From IMG/VR virus record IMGVR_UViG_3300027491_000246, positions 1 to 34,199 of that record: a stretch of DNA of 34,199 bases; one strand, written 5' to 3'. Under the pieces are notes generated by a model, which worked only from the letters and a program-made list of their open reading frames with translations, had not been told where the DNA came from and ran no database searches. The translations under genes were made by a program, and so were the position numbers. Positions within the stretch are counted from its first letter, which is position 1. Each line of letters begins with the position of its first letter. Shown one piece after another: positions 14,539 to 20,409 of this stretch. The DNA is from a virus.

Positions 14539-15364
14539 GTTCGCGCTCCTCGATGAGTTTCAGAAACCCGTTGCTCGCGGTCTTGTCCTGCTGCCGCGCT
14601 TGGGTCTGGGTGATGGTTCGCCCCGTCGCCCATTCGGTGCGGAGCTTTTCGGCGTCGGCCACGAGGCACTCAGCCGAGTGCCCGCGCTGGGCGTAATACC
14701 CGTTGCGGTGCTGGAGAAAGAAGGCGGCGACCTCCGGGGCCTCGTCGGCACCGATGCGGTCAACCAGTTGCCCGAGCAGGGAGTTCACCTTGGCGTTGCG
14801 AACGGGCTCGCTGCCGTAGCGGAGGAGGTAGGCTTGCGAGTAGGCAGCCCAGGTGGCGGCTGTCTTGGCCTCGCGCTTTTCAACGGTGGCCGGCGGACGC
14901 GCAGCGTCGGCGGAACCTCCTTCCTTTCCTTTCCCTTCCCTTCCCTTCCCTTCCCCTCGTGTCGCGTGGCTCTCGCGTGACTCACGCGTGCCGCTCGCGT
15001 CGATGTTGTTGTTTTGAATGGAACCTTCCTCCGGAGAGGGCAGTTCGCTAGGCGACTCGCGATTGTTGATGACTTGGTGCCGCGAGAAGGTCGGAATGCA
15101 GCCAAATTCCTCGCCCTGGAACGTGTACTTCACGAGCCATCCACGCGTGAGCAACGCGTCAAGCACGCGTGAAAAGTCCACGTCGTCATGCGGCATCACA
15201 TCGGTCTTCAGCGTGCGCGGCTTCCACTTAAAGCGGCCCTCACGGTCTGCCACCGTGAACAGCCCTATGAAGGCCAGGCGCAACGGAAGCCCCTCTTCGC
15301 GCTCGGCATCGAAGAGGTCTTCGTGCTTGAACAGGTCGGGCTTCACAGTGCGAATGCGCGCCAT
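14519..15364 (-). CDS. O-like replication initiator (winged-helix N-terminus)
   Basis: A 281-residue protein from ATG 15364 with GGGAGAGG upstream. The N-terminal 100 residues (MARIRTVKPDLFKHEDLFDA ... LFTVADREGRFKW ... LLTRGWLVKY) match the winged-helix domain of phage replisome organisers. A low-complexity Gly/Lys/Glu linker (GEGKGREGKGKEGG, about residues 135-148) follows, then a helical C-terminal domain that should contact the helicase or loader. Two sets of 11-bp-phased CGCGT repeats lie inside the gene, the usual place of a lambda-type origin. The linker is encoded by a pentanucleotide tandem repeat. Confidence 0.78.
   Translation of the reverse strand: MARIRTVKPDLFKHEDLFDAEREEGLPLRLAFIGLFTVADREGRFKWKPRTLKTDVMPHDDVDFSRVLDALLTRGWLVKYTFQGEEFGCIPTFSRHQVINNRESPSELPSPEEGSIQNNNIDASGTRESRESHATRGEGKGREGKGKEGGSADAARPPATVEKREAKTAATWAAYSQAYLLRYGSEPVRNAKVNSLLGQLVDRIGADEAPEVAAFFLQHRNGYYAQRGHSAECLVADAEKLRTEWATGRTITQTQARQQDKTASNGFLKLIEERERAESQH
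14931..14955. repeat. pentanucleotide tandem repeat (TTCCC)5
   Basis: Five perfect TTCCC copies (GGGAA on the coding strand), with degenerate copies on the left. It lies within the O-like gene and encodes its Gly/Lys/Glu linker. The unit is not a multiple of three, so gain or loss of one copy would shift the frame of the C-terminal half. Confidence 0.9.
14963..15001. repeat. four CGCGT iterons, 11-bp phased, next to AT-rich segment
   Basis: CGCGTG begins at 14963, 14974 and 14985, and CGCGTC at 14996: exactly 11 bp apart, so all face one side of the helix. An AT-richer stretch (GATGTTGTTGTTTTGAATGG, from 15002) adjoins. Because 11 is not a multiple of three, the periodicity is not imposed by the protein. 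The location inside the O-like gene suggests the phage replication origin. Confidence 0.6.
15143..15170. repeat. second iteron cluster: three ACGCGT sites, 11-bp phased
   Basis: The palindrome ACGCGT starts at 15143, 15154 and 15165, again 11 bp apart, sharing the CGCGT core with the cluster 150 bp away. It lies in the part of the O-like gene coding for the DNA-binding domain. Probably further initiator-binding sites. Confidence 0.55.
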
Positions 15365-15398
15365 TAGCCTCTCCCCCAATGTTCCATGTGGACCATCG

Positions 15399-15593
15399 CT
15401 ACCCCTGCAGCGCCTGGTGACGCACGCGCAGATTCATCAGCGTCCGGGCCGCCTCGACGTGCTGCCGGCGCAGCCTGTGGATGCTGTCCAGGGACTTCTC
15501 GGCCGCCGCCACGTCATCCGCCAGGCGCTCCAGCTTGGAGCGCTGCCAGAGGATCTCTGCGGAGAGGTAGGCGCGTTTGATGGCTTTGAGCAT
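15399..15593 (-). CDS. hypothetical small coiled-coil protein
   Basis: A 64-residue protein, MLKAIKRAYLSAEILWQRSK followed by LERLADDVAAAEKSLDSIHR, almost wholly helical with heptad-like leucines. ATG 15593 is preceded by AGGAG at good spacing. It stands between the regulator gene and the O-like gene. No family recognised. Confidence 0.62.
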   Translation of the reverse strand: MLKAIKRAYLSAEILWQRSKLERLADDVAAAEKSLDSIHRLRRQHVEAARTLMNLRVRHQALQG

Positions 15594-15601
15594 GGGGTCT
15601 C

Positions 15602-15913
15602 CTAGGCGGCTTTCCGCTGCTGGATTTCCTGCAGCTCGCTGAGGAGTTCGGCCTCGCGCTGCAGGATCGGATCGGCGTAGACCTCGACGCCTTCTTGCAT
15701 GGCATCCCACTGCAGAGGCGCCAGCGAGCCCGTGGCCTTCATCAGCCGGCGCTGCAGCGCGTCCGACCACGGGCGCTTGCCGTTCATCAGCATGCTCATG
15801 TAGCCGACGCTCACCGCGATGCGGCCCGCGGCCGTCTCCTGGCTGATGCGGGCGTGATTCATGGCCAGGCGGCAGGCCTGAATCTTGGACGTGCACAGAC
15901 GAAGCTCCGGCAT
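15602..15913 (-). CDS. XRE/CII-like HTH regulator
   Basis: A 103-residue protein. The segment ARISQETAAGRIAVSVGYMS with MLMNGKRPW is a Cro/XRE-type helix-turn-helix, followed by an acidic, helical C-terminus (AELLSELQEIQQRKAA). Its place between cro and the O-like gene is that of lambda cII, so a lysogeny activator is a fair guess. Start uncertain: ATG 15913 lacks a clear ribosome site, and ATG 15862 would remove the first 17 residues while keeping the HTH. Direct repeats at 15971-16000 just upstream may be its operators. Confidence 0.58.
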   Translation of the reverse strand: MPELRLCTSKIQACRLAMNHARISQETAAGRIAVSVGYMSMLMNGKRPWSDALQRRLMKATGSLAPLQWDAMQEGVEVYADPILQREAELLSELQEIQQRKAA

Positions 15914-16291
15914 CGGGTGCCGGTACTTCGGTGGGGTCACAGAGCCAATCAGCCGCAGTTCGGTTTGCACTGGTTCACACCGGTTAACAGTGGTTAACAG
16001 ATGGCTGCCCAGAAAATGGGCGCCATGGGACAAACGAAAAAGAAGCGGCCGGATTGCTCCAACCGAGAGTGCGAACAGGGCCCAAGCCCTGCGCGGAGGA
16101 GAAGTGCCCTGAGCGATCGTTGCGCCGGGCCAGCGCCGTGGATTCAAGTTCGCTCTGACTTTCTTTATGAACGGCACTCCACGAGCCGTTCTGGGGGCAT
16201 AGGTGCCCGGTTGCCTCAGACCGCGCCGGGCGCACGGAGGGAGAATGCCGCTGGGGGGACAGCGGCGCGTGCTGAGGCTCACGCTGGGGGT
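15914..16291. other. 378-bp segment with no confident gene
   Basis: No reading frame here has a ribosome site and protein-like composition. It holds the 10-bp direct repeats at 15971-16000 and a hairpin at 16170-16190 (AACGGC/GCCGTT, nine-base loop) with no U-tract. It separates the sigma-4-like gene from the CII-like gene and may be a leader or promoter region for the latter. Confidence 0.5.
15971..16000. promoter_or_regulatory. 10-bp direct repeats upstream of CII-like gene
   Basis: Three consecutive decamers: TGGTTCACAC, CGGTTAACAG and TGGTTAACAG. They are phased at one helical turn and lie 58-87 bp before the regulator start. They look like an operator array or activator site. No convincing -10/-35 pair was found with them. 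Confidence 0.4.
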
Positions 16292-16924
16292 TCATGCGGC
16301 GCTCCGGGAGTGCCAGCCGCGACCGCTTTCCCTCTCCTGGGAGCGGCGCAGAGAGTGATAGGAGGCGCATTCAACAACTTCGACGTTCCCACTTTGGAAC
16401 GGGAGCGAAAGGTTCTTGCGCGCGAGAAAGTAATGGCCCGCCCCCTTCCCGCGCTGATCCCATTTGCCGGACGACTGCCAGACTTCCCACCATTCGGCAA
16501 AGGTGAGGTCCCACTTAACGCGGCAGTGTTTCGCCTGATTGCGCTGGGATCGAAATGCCGTTGCTGCATCAGTGCCGCATGGCGACTGAGTCTTGCGGGC
16601 CGCGTCGTACTCGTCGCGATTCATGCCGGTTCGGGCAAAGCACCTTCGGTTCAAGCCGGCGTAGTAGTCGGCGGCCTTGGCCTTTTGATGGGCTTGGACC
16701 ACCTTGCCCCTGCCGTTTTCGTAGGAGACGCCCTTCAACTTGAGGATTTGGCGGACCCGCTCGCGAGTAATGCCATACGCATTGCCGATTTCCTGCAGGG
16801 TCTTGCCACTGCGATAGGCAGTGACCATCGCATCAGCGCGCTCATCAGCACTGAGCCTCTGCGCCTGCATCTGGATCGCGAGGGCTTCCAATGAGCCGCC
16901 GCAATGAGGGCAGGTCTCGGCCAT
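16292..16924 (-). CDS. phage protein with zinc site and sigma-region-4-like HTH
   Basis: A 210-residue protein. The N-terminus MAETCPHCGGSLEAL has a CPHC zinc motif; residues about 40-60 (TLQEIGNAYGITRERVRQIL) are a close match to the sigma-70 region-4 HTH; the C-terminal half (KWDLTFAEWWEVWQSSGKWD then KGAGHYFLAR) is a Trp-rich module seen in phage HNH/AP2-like proteins. ATG 16924 overlaps the cro stop (TGATG), so it is made from the cro promoter. A transcription-regulating role is likely but its target is unknown. Confidence 0.65.
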   Translation of the reverse strand: MAETCPHCGGSLEALAIQMQAQRLSADERADAMVTAYRSGKTLQEIGNAYGITRERVRQILKLKGVSYENGRGKVVQAHQKAKAADYYAGLNRRCFARTGMNRDEYDAARKTQSPCGTDAATAFRSQRNQAKHCRVKWDLTFAEWWEVWQSSGKWDQRGKGAGHYFLARKNLSLPFQSGNVEVVECASYHSLRRSQERESGRGWHSRSAA

Positions 16925-17187
16925 CACGCAGCCGCCTTCGCCTGGGGGCTGGCGGCAACGGGCGTCATGTAGTGGGTGACGTTGCCTTTGCGGTCGCGGA
17001 CCCACTCGACGTCGGAGCGGAGTTCTTCGCAGGTGACGCCGGTCGCTGCTTCCACGGCGGCGCAGGAATCGAGCGGGACGCTCTCTCTCGCCTTCCAGTT
17101 GGAGACCACGGAGTCAGAAACCCCGAGGGCCCTGGCCAAAGCAGCAGTGCCGCCAGCCTTTATCAACGCGCATTCCAGTCCAGTCAT
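16924..17187 (-). CDS. cro: Cro-like repressor (YdaS-type HTH)
   Basis: An 87-residue protein beginning MTGLECALIKAGGTAALARA; the HTH continues LGVSDSVVSNWKARESVPL, which is the YdaS/Cro-type fold. The tail is short and basic then Ala-rich. ATG 17187 lies about one base from the predicted start of transcription (TGTAAT at 17195-17200), so the message is probably leaderless. It is the first gene of the leftward early operon, divergent from cI across three operators, the usual cro position. Confidence 0.82.
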   Translation of the reverse strand: MTGLECALIKAGGTAALARALGVSDSVVSNWKARESVPLDSCAAVEAATGVTCEELRSDVEWVRDRKGNVTHYMTPVAASPQAKAAA

Positions 17188-17194
17188 GGGGCGG

Positions 17195-17223
17195 ATTACA
17201 CACCATGTTAAAACAGGAGTCAA
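17195..17223 (-). promoter_or_regulatory. leftward early promoter PR (cro promoter)
   Basis: On the minus strand: -35 TTGACT (17218-17223), 17-bp spacer, -10 TGTAAT (17195-17200). The operator centred at 17204 lies within the spacer and touches the -10 box, so repressor binding would block it. The spacer and both boxes closely match the promoter at 19042-19070. Confidence 0.8.
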
Positions 17224-17255
17224 CATGGCGTGAGGCAAGCGGTTCACATGGCGTG
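17199..17255. promoter_or_regulatory. three-site operator OR of the immunity region
   Basis: Three related 11-bp sites: CACACCATGTT (17199-17209), AACATGGCGTG (17222-17232) and CACATGGCGTG (17245-17255). The consensus is CACA-N3-TGTG. Centres at 17204, 17227 and 17250 are exactly 23 bp apart. Located between divergent cro and cI, as in lambda OR. Confidence 0.75.
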
Positions 17256-17267
17256 TACCTTCCGCCC

Positions 17268-17945
17268 ATGGTCTCTCCACGCGAAGCGCTTCTCACCGCC
17301 ATCCTGGCCCACGCTCAAAAGCGGGGCTGGAGCAAGTCCGAGTTGGCGGCGGAGCTGGGCATTTCATCGGCCGTCCTGTCCAACTGGATCAGCCGGAAGG
17401 CGGTATCCAAGGACGCCATCGAGCCGATCGCGGCGAAGCTGGGCATCACCCTGGGCCCCAAGGGGGCGCCGATAGAACTGTCGGACCCTCCGCCAATGGT
17501 CCATGTCGGCAGCGGCGAGGAGCGGCCCTTGGAGTACATCGCCAAAGTCATTGGCGCACATCTATCCGCCGGCGCGGGCGAGGTTCTTTGGGAAGTGGAT
17601 GAGATCCAGAAGTCGCACGCGTTCCGCTCGGATTACCTTCGCGAAAAGGGCTTGAGGCCCGACAGGTGCAAGGTCTGGACGGTGCGCGGCGACAGCATGG
17701 AGCCGCGCTACCGCGACGGGGGGGTGGTGCTTATCGACATGTCGGATCGCTCGCCAGTTCACGGCAAGGTTTTCGCCCTGGTCGGCGAAGATGGGCTCCG
17801 CATCAAGCAACTGCGCCGCGGCGTTGCCGGCTGGGAAATGCACAGCTACAACCCGGATCAGAACAAGTACCCGCCGGAGCCGATCGTGGGGGAGAATTAC
17901 GCGATCATCGGGCGGGTTCGCTGGTATGCGGGGGATGAGGATTAG
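17268..17945 (+). CDS. cI: CI-type prophage repressor (HTH + S24 autoprotease)
   Basis: A 225-residue repressor. The N-terminal HTH reads WSKSELAAELGISSAVLSNW; the C-terminal LexA/S24 domain has the nucleophile Ser143 in RGDSMEPRY and Lys180 in RIKQL, 37 residues apart as in LexA. An Ala-Gly in SAGAGE (about 104) is the likely RecA-stimulated cleavage site, so SOS induction is expected. ATG 17268 has no ribosome site and sits eight bases after a weak -10-like TGTACC, so PRM mRNA may be leaderless. It should bind OR and the OL sites at 19033-19066. Confidence 0.92.
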   Translation: MVSPREALLTAILAHAQKRGWSKSELAAELGISSAVLSNWISRKAVSKDAIEPIAAKLGITLGPKGAPIELSDPPPMVHVGSGEERPLEYIAKVIGAHLSAGAGEVLWEVDEIQKSHAFRSDYLREKGLRPDRCKVWTVRGDSMEPRYRDGGVVLIDMSDRSPVHGKVFALVGEDGLRIKQLRRGVAGWEMHSYNPDQNKYPPEPIVGENYAIIGRVRWYAGDED

Positions 17946-17970
17946 GCGTCCAGGAGATGGGGAGAAAGTA

Positions 17971-18387
17971 ATGCGATCAACCAGAGTCGCAGCGCTGATC
18001 ATCAGCCTGATGGCGAGCCTGCCGGCGCAGGCTGAAGTCGCCGTTCAGGTCGTGCACAGTGGAGATGACTCCATTGGCCAGCGGTTGGCGTACTTCTACA
18101 AGGAGGCTTTGCGTAACTCTTCTGAATTTGTAGTTGCGCTCGATCCGCAACTAGGTTTTCGGGTGCGCTTGATCACCCTCGACCCAACGGAGCGGGAGAC
18201 TGGGTACTCGACGGTGTACTCGGCGGTATGGACTTGGAACAACCCTGAGGAGCCTTACGATTTCTACCTGACCACTGTTGTGGGAACATGTGGGTCGAAT
18301 CGGGTTAAGGGCTGCGCCGAAGATTTGCTCGTGACCACTAGTCAGCAGTTCGAAAAAATCCGCGCCATACTGAGCCAGGCCAAATAG
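17971..18387 (+). CDS. secreted protein co-transcribed with cI (moron candidate)
   Basis: A 138-residue protein with a classic signal peptide (MRSTRVAALIISLMASLPAQ, cleaved after the next Ala). The mature part is mixed alpha/beta with two Cys (TCGSNRVKGCAE) that could form a disulphide. GGAG lies before ATG 17971, and the gap from cI is only 25 bases, so it should be expressed in the lysogen from the cI promoter and end at the terminator that follows. Its position is that of lambda rex genes. Superinfection exclusion or another change of the host envelope is plausible but unproven. Confidence 0.75.
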   Translation: MRSTRVAALIISLMASLPAQAEVAVQVVHSGDDSIGQRLAYFYKEALRNSSEFVVALDPQLGFRVRLITLDPTERETGYSTVYSAVWTWNNPEEPYDFYLTTVVGTCGSNRVKGCAEDLLVTTSQQFEKIRAILSQAK

Positions 18388-18391
18388 TAAG

Positions 18392-18423
18392 AAAAAACCC
18401 CGCACTAAGCGGGGTTCTTTTTT
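18392..18423. terminator. bidirectional rho-independent terminator
   Basis: Stem CCCCGC/GCGGGG with A-T extension and loop ACTAA, flanked by six A on the left and CTTTTTT on the right. It serves the cI-moron transcript rightward and the two secreted-protein genes leftward. Confidence 0.88.
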
Positions 18424-18664
18424 ATCGCTGCCCGTACGGGTTATAAAGTGGGTTGCTCTTGTTGTACTTCGGCGGATCGCTGAATTCATCGCGCTGGCTG
18501 CCGCCCATGCTCTGCGAGCCATAGTTGTTGTAGCGGTACTGATCGGGCTCACTCTTCATGTGTCCCTGAACGTAGGTGCCATCCTTCCGATAGTAACCCT
18601 GCTGGTAGTCAGCCAGAGCCGCTGTGCTGGCCAGCGCCAGCGTGATTGCAAGCATCATCCTCAT
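18422..18664 (-). CDS. small secreted protein, Tyr/Gln/Gly-rich
   Basis: An 80-residue protein with a signal peptide (MRMMLAITLALASTAALA, cleavage before DYQQ). The mature 62 residues are Tyr-, Gly-, Asn- and Ser-rich (DYQQGYYRKDGTYVQGHMKS), with a YVxGHxKS motif common in small periplasmic proteins. It converges on the secreted gene behind cI and shares the terminator. It is probably a lysogenic-conversion gene. Function unknown. Confidence 0.7.
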   Translation of the reverse strand: MRMMLAITLALASTAALADYQQGYYRKDGTYVQGHMKSEPDQYRYNNYGSQSMGGSQRDEFSDPPKYNKSNPLYNPYGQR

Positions 18665-18689
18665 CTCATCCCCCTCGCCTTCCGGCGAC

Positions 18690-18947
18690 TTAGTTAACTA
18701 CACCCTGCGGATCATCCTTCGAGCACTGGCAGGAAGGGCTCTGCGTGCCGTCACAGCACTGCACACGCCCGCCCGCGCAGCCACACTGCCCGTTGTGCCA
18801 GGAGCAGCATCCCTGCCCCGCCATTTCCTTCCCCGCTGCCTCTCGCTGAACCTCGCAGCGCTGCGGTTCCTGCGGCACTGGGGCCTGGTCAGTGGCAAAG
18901 GCAGACGCAGACATGGCCAGCACGGCCAGCGCAATTAGCTTCTTCAT
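18690..18947 (-). CDS. small secreted Cys-rich protein
   Basis: An 85-residue protein: signal peptide MKKLIALAVLAMSASAFA, then a short acidic part and a Cys-dense C-terminal half (GQGCCSWHNGQCGCAGGRVQ, then CCDGTQSPSCQCS), with ten Cys after the signal. Such density suggests a disulphide-knotted or metal-binding periplasmic peptide. GGAGGGG before ATG 18947 is an excellent ribosome site. It is likely expressed with the next gene from the segment at 18950-19030. No family recognised. Confidence 0.7.
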   Translation of the reverse strand: MKKLIALAVLAMSASAFATDQAPVPQEPQRCEVQREAAGKEMAGQGCCSWHNGQCGCAGGRVQCCDGTQSPSCQCSKDDPQGVVN

Positions 18948-19032
18948 AGTCCCCTCCTGAATCCCTAGTAGAAGGCTACCCCCATCGGAGCCTGAGGCGG
19001 GACCTCCCGCCTACCTTTCGTCGGCTCGATTT

Positions 19033-19070
19033 CACACTGTGTTGACTATAAAACTCACATGGTGTGTAAT
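19033..19070 (+). promoter_or_regulatory. rightward early promoter PL with operator OL
   Basis: -35 TTGACT (19042-19047), 17-bp spacer, -10 TGTAAT (19065-19070). Operators CACACTGTGTT (19033-19043) and the perfect dyad CACATGGTGTG (19056-19066) cover the -35 box and spacer. Their centres are 23 bp apart, the same as in OR. ACATGGTGTGTAAT is shared base for base with the cro promoter. It should start transcription at about 19077 and drive the DGR operon, under CI/Cro control. Confidence 0.8.
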
Positions 19071-19114
19071 ACGTTCCATCACCACCGGGCCACGGCCCAC
19101 CACAGGGGATTGGG

Positions 19115-19279
19115 ATGAACGAACAGCAGAAGGCGCGGATTGTTGAGCTGGCGAACGAGGTAATTTGCTGCCTTGCTTTCCTGAAATGGGAATACAGCGG
19201 ATACAGCGAAGCGATCCGTGCAAATTACGATGCGAGACAGGCCAGCGCCGAAGCCTTCCGCATCGCGCAGGAGGCCTAA
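19115..19279 (+). CDS. 54-residue protein, first gene of the rightward operon
   Basis: Reads MNEQQKARIVELANEVICCL, then AFLKWEYSGYSEAIRANYDA and a short helical end. It is probably a two-helix protein. AGGGGA lies before ATG 19115, and it is the first gene after PL, where lambda has N. It lacks the Arg-rich motif of N proteins, so I make no functional call. Confidence 0.55.
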   Translation: MNEQQKARIVELANEVICCLAFLKWEYSGYSEAIRANYDARQASAEAFRIAQEA

Positions 19280-19282
19280 GCC

Positions 19283-19438
19283 ATGACCGCCATCACCCCC
19301 GGCGCCCTCGTCCGCATCGTCTACGGCCCCCGTCGCGGCTACCGCGGCGAGGTGACCAAGACCGAAGGCCGCCACATCACCGTCGCCACGGTGGGCGGCA
19401 GCGTCACCCTGCTGGCTTCGCAGCTGGAGGTCATCTAA
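19283..19438 (+). CDS. 51-residue KOW/SH3-like protein
   Basis: Reads MTAITPGALVRIVYGPRRGY followed by RGEVTKTEGRHITVATVGGS. The pattern of G-x-x-V-x-I, G-P-R-R-G-Y-R-G-E-V and a final LASQLEVI is that of a KOW motif in a small beta-barrel, as in NusG and ribosomal proteins L24/L26. It would bind RNA, ribosome or polymerase. It ends TAAATG against the first DGR target gene. A role in antitermination or in the template RNA is conceivable but speculative. Confidence 0.55.
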   Translation: MTAITPGALVRIVYGPRRGYRGEVTKTEGRHITVATVGGSVTLLASQLEVI

Positions 19439-20044
19439 ATGGCCCGCCAGATCAAGATCGACACCCAGGGCAAGGGCGCCGTCACCTCTATCGAGGTTGA
19501 TGGCATCCGGATCGACATCGGCCAGGAAGTGCCAGCTGTTGCTGCGGAGCCCGCCGCCACCCCGTCCATGCTGGACGCGCTCTACCGCCCGCAGATGGTC
19601 AAGATCGGCGCCGACGGCAAGCGCATGGCCGATGACGCCACCGGCCACGTCGCCGTACTCCTCCCGCAATACGGCCTGATGTACGACGCCCGCGCCTCCG
19701 AGAAGGCAAGCAACTGGGCCCAGGCCGTCGAAATGGGCTCCGCCTGCGACCTGCTCGGCTTCACCGACTGGGAACTCTGGGACGACGTCCAGGCGCAGCT
19801 GATCCTCCGCCGCGATCTGCCGCGCCCGTTTGTGGACACCAATTTCTTCCCCAACATACCGACCAGCGACTGGACCTGGACCCGGACGCGCTACAGCCCG
19901 TCCCCTTCGGATTTCGCGTTCTCCGTCTACTTCAACGACGGCCTCGTCCTCTGGTCCATCCAGGACGACCTCGGCTTCGTCCGTGCCTGCCGCCGCGTGC
20001 CCGCCAGTCAGGTCCTGGGCTTTTTGGCAGGAGGCTCGCTGTGA
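19439..20044 (+). CDS. DGR target protein 1 (DUF1566/C-type-lectin-like)
   Basis: A 201-residue protein. Residues 1-45 are a distinct N-terminal segment; MADDATGHVAVLLPQYGLMY (about 62-81) starts the shared core, and the C-terminal part (FGFTDWELW ... FFPNIPTSDW) follows the DUF1566-type lectin layout. VR1 covers residues 155-190, leaving a ten-residue tail LGFLAGGSL after it. Eleven codons in VR1 have been altered relative to TR, placing Leu, Asp, Ser, Ile and Tyr where TR has Asn. Lectin-fold proteins display variable residues on a binding face. The partner is unknown; there is no signal peptide, so it may be a virion or cytosolic protein. Confidence 0.88.
   Translation: MARQIKIDTQGKGAVTSIEVDGIRIDIGQEVPAVAAEPAATPSMLDALYRPQMVKIGADGKRMADDATGHVAVLLPQYGLMYDARASEKASNWAQAVEMGSACDLLGFTDWELWDDVQAQLILRRDLPRPFVDTNFFPNIPTSDWTWTRTRYSPSPSDFAFSVYFNDGLVLWSIQDDLGFVRACRRVPASQVLGFLAGGSL
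19900..20008 (+). repeat. DGR variable repeat VR1
   Basis: 109 bp aligned without gaps to TR 21922-22030. 15 substitutions, every one at a TR adenine (of 25 adenines); 84 of 84 non-adenine positions identical. The last 36 bp (GGCTTCG to GCCAGT) are invariant and GC-rich, fitting the initiation-of-mutagenic-homing site. The base after it is C where TR has G. Confidence 0.97.
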
Positions 20045-20409
20045 ACAGCGGACGTTGCGCCGCGAGCGAAGCGGAAGCTGCCGAGGACGCGCGCCTGGCT
20101 TCGGATGACGCCATCTGGAAGGTCTACGGCAAGGCCGCAACCGAAGAGGCCGCGAAGTCCATCCTGAACTCCCGCGAGTCGTGGGATGCCACGGGCGACG
20201 CACTGTCCGACTTCTCCCAGGCCGAGCTCTGCAACCTCGCTCACTGGATCGTGCACAACGACCTGCTCGAAGTCGGCCGCATCGTCGCAAAGAAGGTCAT
20301 GGAGTTCGCCCGCGCCGAGGCCGCCGACTCGCCGAAGGCCATGGAGATCGCGCGTCGGATGGACGCCGAGGGCTCTGCCTCCGCTCGCGAACTGCGGAGG
20401 GCTGCGTAA
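20041..20409 (+). CDS. hypothetical protein between DGR targets
   Basis: A 122-residue acidic, helical protein starting GTG 20041 in a GTGA overlap with target 1. The core (DAIWKVYGKAATEEAAKSIL and ELCNLAHWIVHNDLLEVGRI) is unlike Avd or lectins. It could be a chaperone or partner for the target protein, given the tight coupling. No family recognised. Confidence 0.62.
   Translation: MNSGRCAASEAEAAEDARLASDDAIWKVYGKAATEEAAKSILNSRESWDATGDALSDFSQAELCNLAHWIVHNDLLEVGRIVAKKVMEFARAEAADSPKAMEIARRMDAEGSASARELRRAA

Noticed and set aside
16001-16894. A 297-residue plus-strand frame across the sigma-4-like gene
   Set aside because: The first 290 bases have no ribosome site, and the rest is antisense to a gene with a CPHC site, HTH and TGATG coupling.
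18996-19011. GGCGGG/CCCGCC hairpin before PL as a terminator
   Set aside because: Stem of six pairs with a four-base loop but no U-tract on either strand; left as an unremarkable GC dyad.
19079-20290. A 403-residue minus-strand frame opposite the first DGR target
   Set aside because: It runs through the promoter and target 1 in antisense; the composition is Arg/Gly-rich and lacks motifs.
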